Positions 62,957 to 64,000 of a stretch of 64,000 bases of DNA are shown in pieces. Source of the DNA: Haemonchus contortus. Taxonomy: Eukaryota; Nematoda; Chromadorea; Rhabditida; Trichostrongylidae. A model generated the notes under the pieces. That model was not told the DNA's origin. It was given only the letters and a program-made list of their open reading frames with translations, and did not search any database. Within the stretch, counting starts at the first letter, position 1, and each line of letters begins with the position of its first letter. Both the position numbers and the translations under genes were made by a program. The stretch lies in contig LS997564.1 in NCBI GenBank assembly GCA_000469685.2, positions 23,772,165 through 23,836,164 on the forward strand. The letters run 5' to 3'.

Positions 62957-63835
62957 TTACCTTCTGGGACTTCTTTTTTGCGAAGAAGGTGCTGCAGACT
63001 GCCAAGTCGTGAGAGCTATAGCCAGGGCAAGGACCCTTTCTCCCTCATCGTTTCTGACTCCTACACCTTTACCTCCATGCACCCTTTCCAGTCCCCTCCT
63101 TTCACTGCCGACGTGCCCATTCAGATCACCTGCTATGGTAAGATAGTCCCCCTCCGGAACTGATCGGATGGTCTCGTCAAGGCTCAGATAGAACTCATCT
63201 TTTTCGTAGATGGGGCAGCCGGCTTGAGGTGCGTACACTGATATTATTGTCCAGTTCCCCTCCTTCGTGTCTATCCTCACCGATATGATTCGACTGCCGA
63301 CCCTGTTGACGGCGGAGACAGAGTCTTTCAGGGAGTCTGCCACTGCTACAGCCACACCATTTCGTTTGGTGTCTTCTCCATTGTAGAAGAGTTTGACACC
63401 CTCTCCGATTTCTGTGGCCTTTGCTCCCTTCCAGCGGGTTTCCTGAAGGCATAGGACTTGGATGTTCCTGCGCTTCATAAGATCAGCGACTTCCCGGGAC
63501 TTCCCAGTAAGCGATCCCACATTTAGAGTCCCTATTCGAACTAACTTCTTTGGCCGAGGTCGTTCACTACTCGGTAGCCCTCGCATACTGTCCACAGAAT
63601 TCAGGCGAGGGCCCTGTGCGCCACTTCCGGGTGACGTCCTAGCTTTATCACGGATACTCTTTGAGACTTCAGACATATTTGTTGTGACTGGTTTCTCCAT
63701 CAGCCGGCCTGTCAACCTGGCCTGATGCTGGTACCGATACCATTTTTGCAAATTTTGCAAGGCATGGAGTTGCCTCGGCAGGGATCGAACTCGCACTCCC
63801 TCTAAGTGCAGACGTGAGCCTACACTCTTATCCAC
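62957..63835 (-). pseudogene. RTE-like AP endonuclease domain
   Basis: The 292-codon frame opens in the tRNA-like head, then has a linker. The endonuclease starts at RIGTLNVGSLTGKSREVADL and contains LCLQETRWKG (catalytic Glu), GVAVAVADSL, TIISVYAPQAGCP and YLTIAGDLNGHVGSERRGLE (Asp/Asn pair). It runs out of frame at the SxDH-equivalent end, which continues in 63005-62529 (GKETEIDHVLVRRSSL, HRPLLADI). It nicks the target DNA in an intact element. Confidence 0.88.
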
Positions 63836-63851
63836 TCGGCTATCCCTGCCT
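63775..63851 (-). other. tRNA-like head of RTE-like element
   Basis: The minus strand starts GGCAGGGATAGCCGAGTGG and contains AGTTCGATCCC followed by TGCC. The TAGCCGAGTGG and AGTTCGATCCC strings fit Pol III A and B boxes, and GGCAGGG/CCCTGCC could pair as an acceptor stem. The T arm does not fold properly if the acceptor is used, so it is tRNA-derived, not a tRNA gene. Confidence 0.6.
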
Positions 63852-63870
63852 TTTAAATCACACCAGGATC
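63852..63870 (+). other. Target-site duplication, right
   Basis: Second copy of TTTAAATCACACCAGGATC, immediately beyond the tRNA-like head. It confirms that the head is the true 5' end of the element and not a neighbour. Confidence 0.95.
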
Positions 63871-64000
63871 ATGATGCGAAATCGCTCACGATAACTGGTG
63901 TAAATCTAGAAAGAAAAACCTGCTTATTCGAAGCCTCAACTGCTTCATAGCAACGAGTAGTAAACGATTTGGTAGTTAGTTGCAGCAGTAGAATAAAACC

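Larger units (their letters stand above)
61667..63851 (-). mobile_element. RTE-like non-LTR element, internally deleted, with exact TSD
   Basis: The minus strand starts with a tRNA-like head at 63851, continues with the endonuclease ORF and ends in a (GAA/GATGAA) simple repeat at 61667. An exact 19-bp target duplication flanks it. Sequence jumps from the RT fingers (about 61890) to the ORF C-terminus (ARPRGAPKKRWRDVI-like), so most of RT is gone. Same family as 42595-44470, giving the missing 5' half of that copy. Confidence 0.92.

Noticed and set aside
63775..63851. Functional tRNA gene
   Set aside because: A- and B-box strings and a pairing acceptor exist, but the T arm does not fold correctly, and the TSD shows that the sequence belongs to the retroelement.

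Overview
The window looks like gene-poor, transposon-rich nuclear DNA of a parasitic nematode, most likely a strongylid such as a hookworm. This is inferred from TTTCAG-type splice acceptors, short phased exons, and the mix of mariner, Tc1, RTE, BEL/Pao, gypsy and Penelope-like copies. There are no bacterial operons, rRNAs or convincing functional tRNA genes. Almost every long reading frame belongs to a damaged mobile element. Host coding sequence appears only as short exons.

Layout. 1-10220: a defective minus-strand piggyBac copy split by a BEL/Pao LTR element (811-5429, TSD TCCAT) and carrying a Tc1-like element (6833-10134) in its 5' flank. 10460-11940: RTE pieces and a hairpin. 12230-13250: dispersed repeats. 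13371-28646: a host interval with minus-strand exons. The best supported is a multi-exon gene (about 28640 to 16208 or 15330). Its first six exons encode a basic N-terminus and four hydrophobic segments, and its later exons end in an Arg/Ser-rich tail. Its introns hold a long-inverted-repeat element (18663-20694), a 270-bp GC-ended MITE (22290-22559) and a frameshifted gypsy element (23828-27764). 29100-34440: dispersed repeats, an RTE copy (30604-33080) and a second copy of the MITE family (33651-33874). 34443-35721: two unplaced reading frames around a GATA-motif-bearing gap. 35800-42590: repeats, a deleted mariner (36821-37343) and a foldback element. 42595-44470: a second RTE-like family. 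45045-48690: Penelope-like element (PLE) sequence, including a 1.9-kb palindrome and hammerhead-like motifs. 48962-50236 and 54590-55842: two near-full-length but dead mariners. 51287-52656: another long-inverted-repeat element. 57080-58300: RTE debris. 58991-59428: candidate host exons. 61667-63851: an internally deleted RTE-like copy with an exact 19-bp TSD and a tRNA-like head.

Most noteworthy are the tandem array of stem-loops with paired substitutions in the BEL leader (1246-1827), the PLE palindrome with candidate hammerhead cores, the tRNA-like heads on two unrelated elements, the MITE family with palindromic GGCC-rich ends, and the phased but unidentified host gene. No element appears autonomous: each has stops, frameshifts, deletions or lost catalytic residues.
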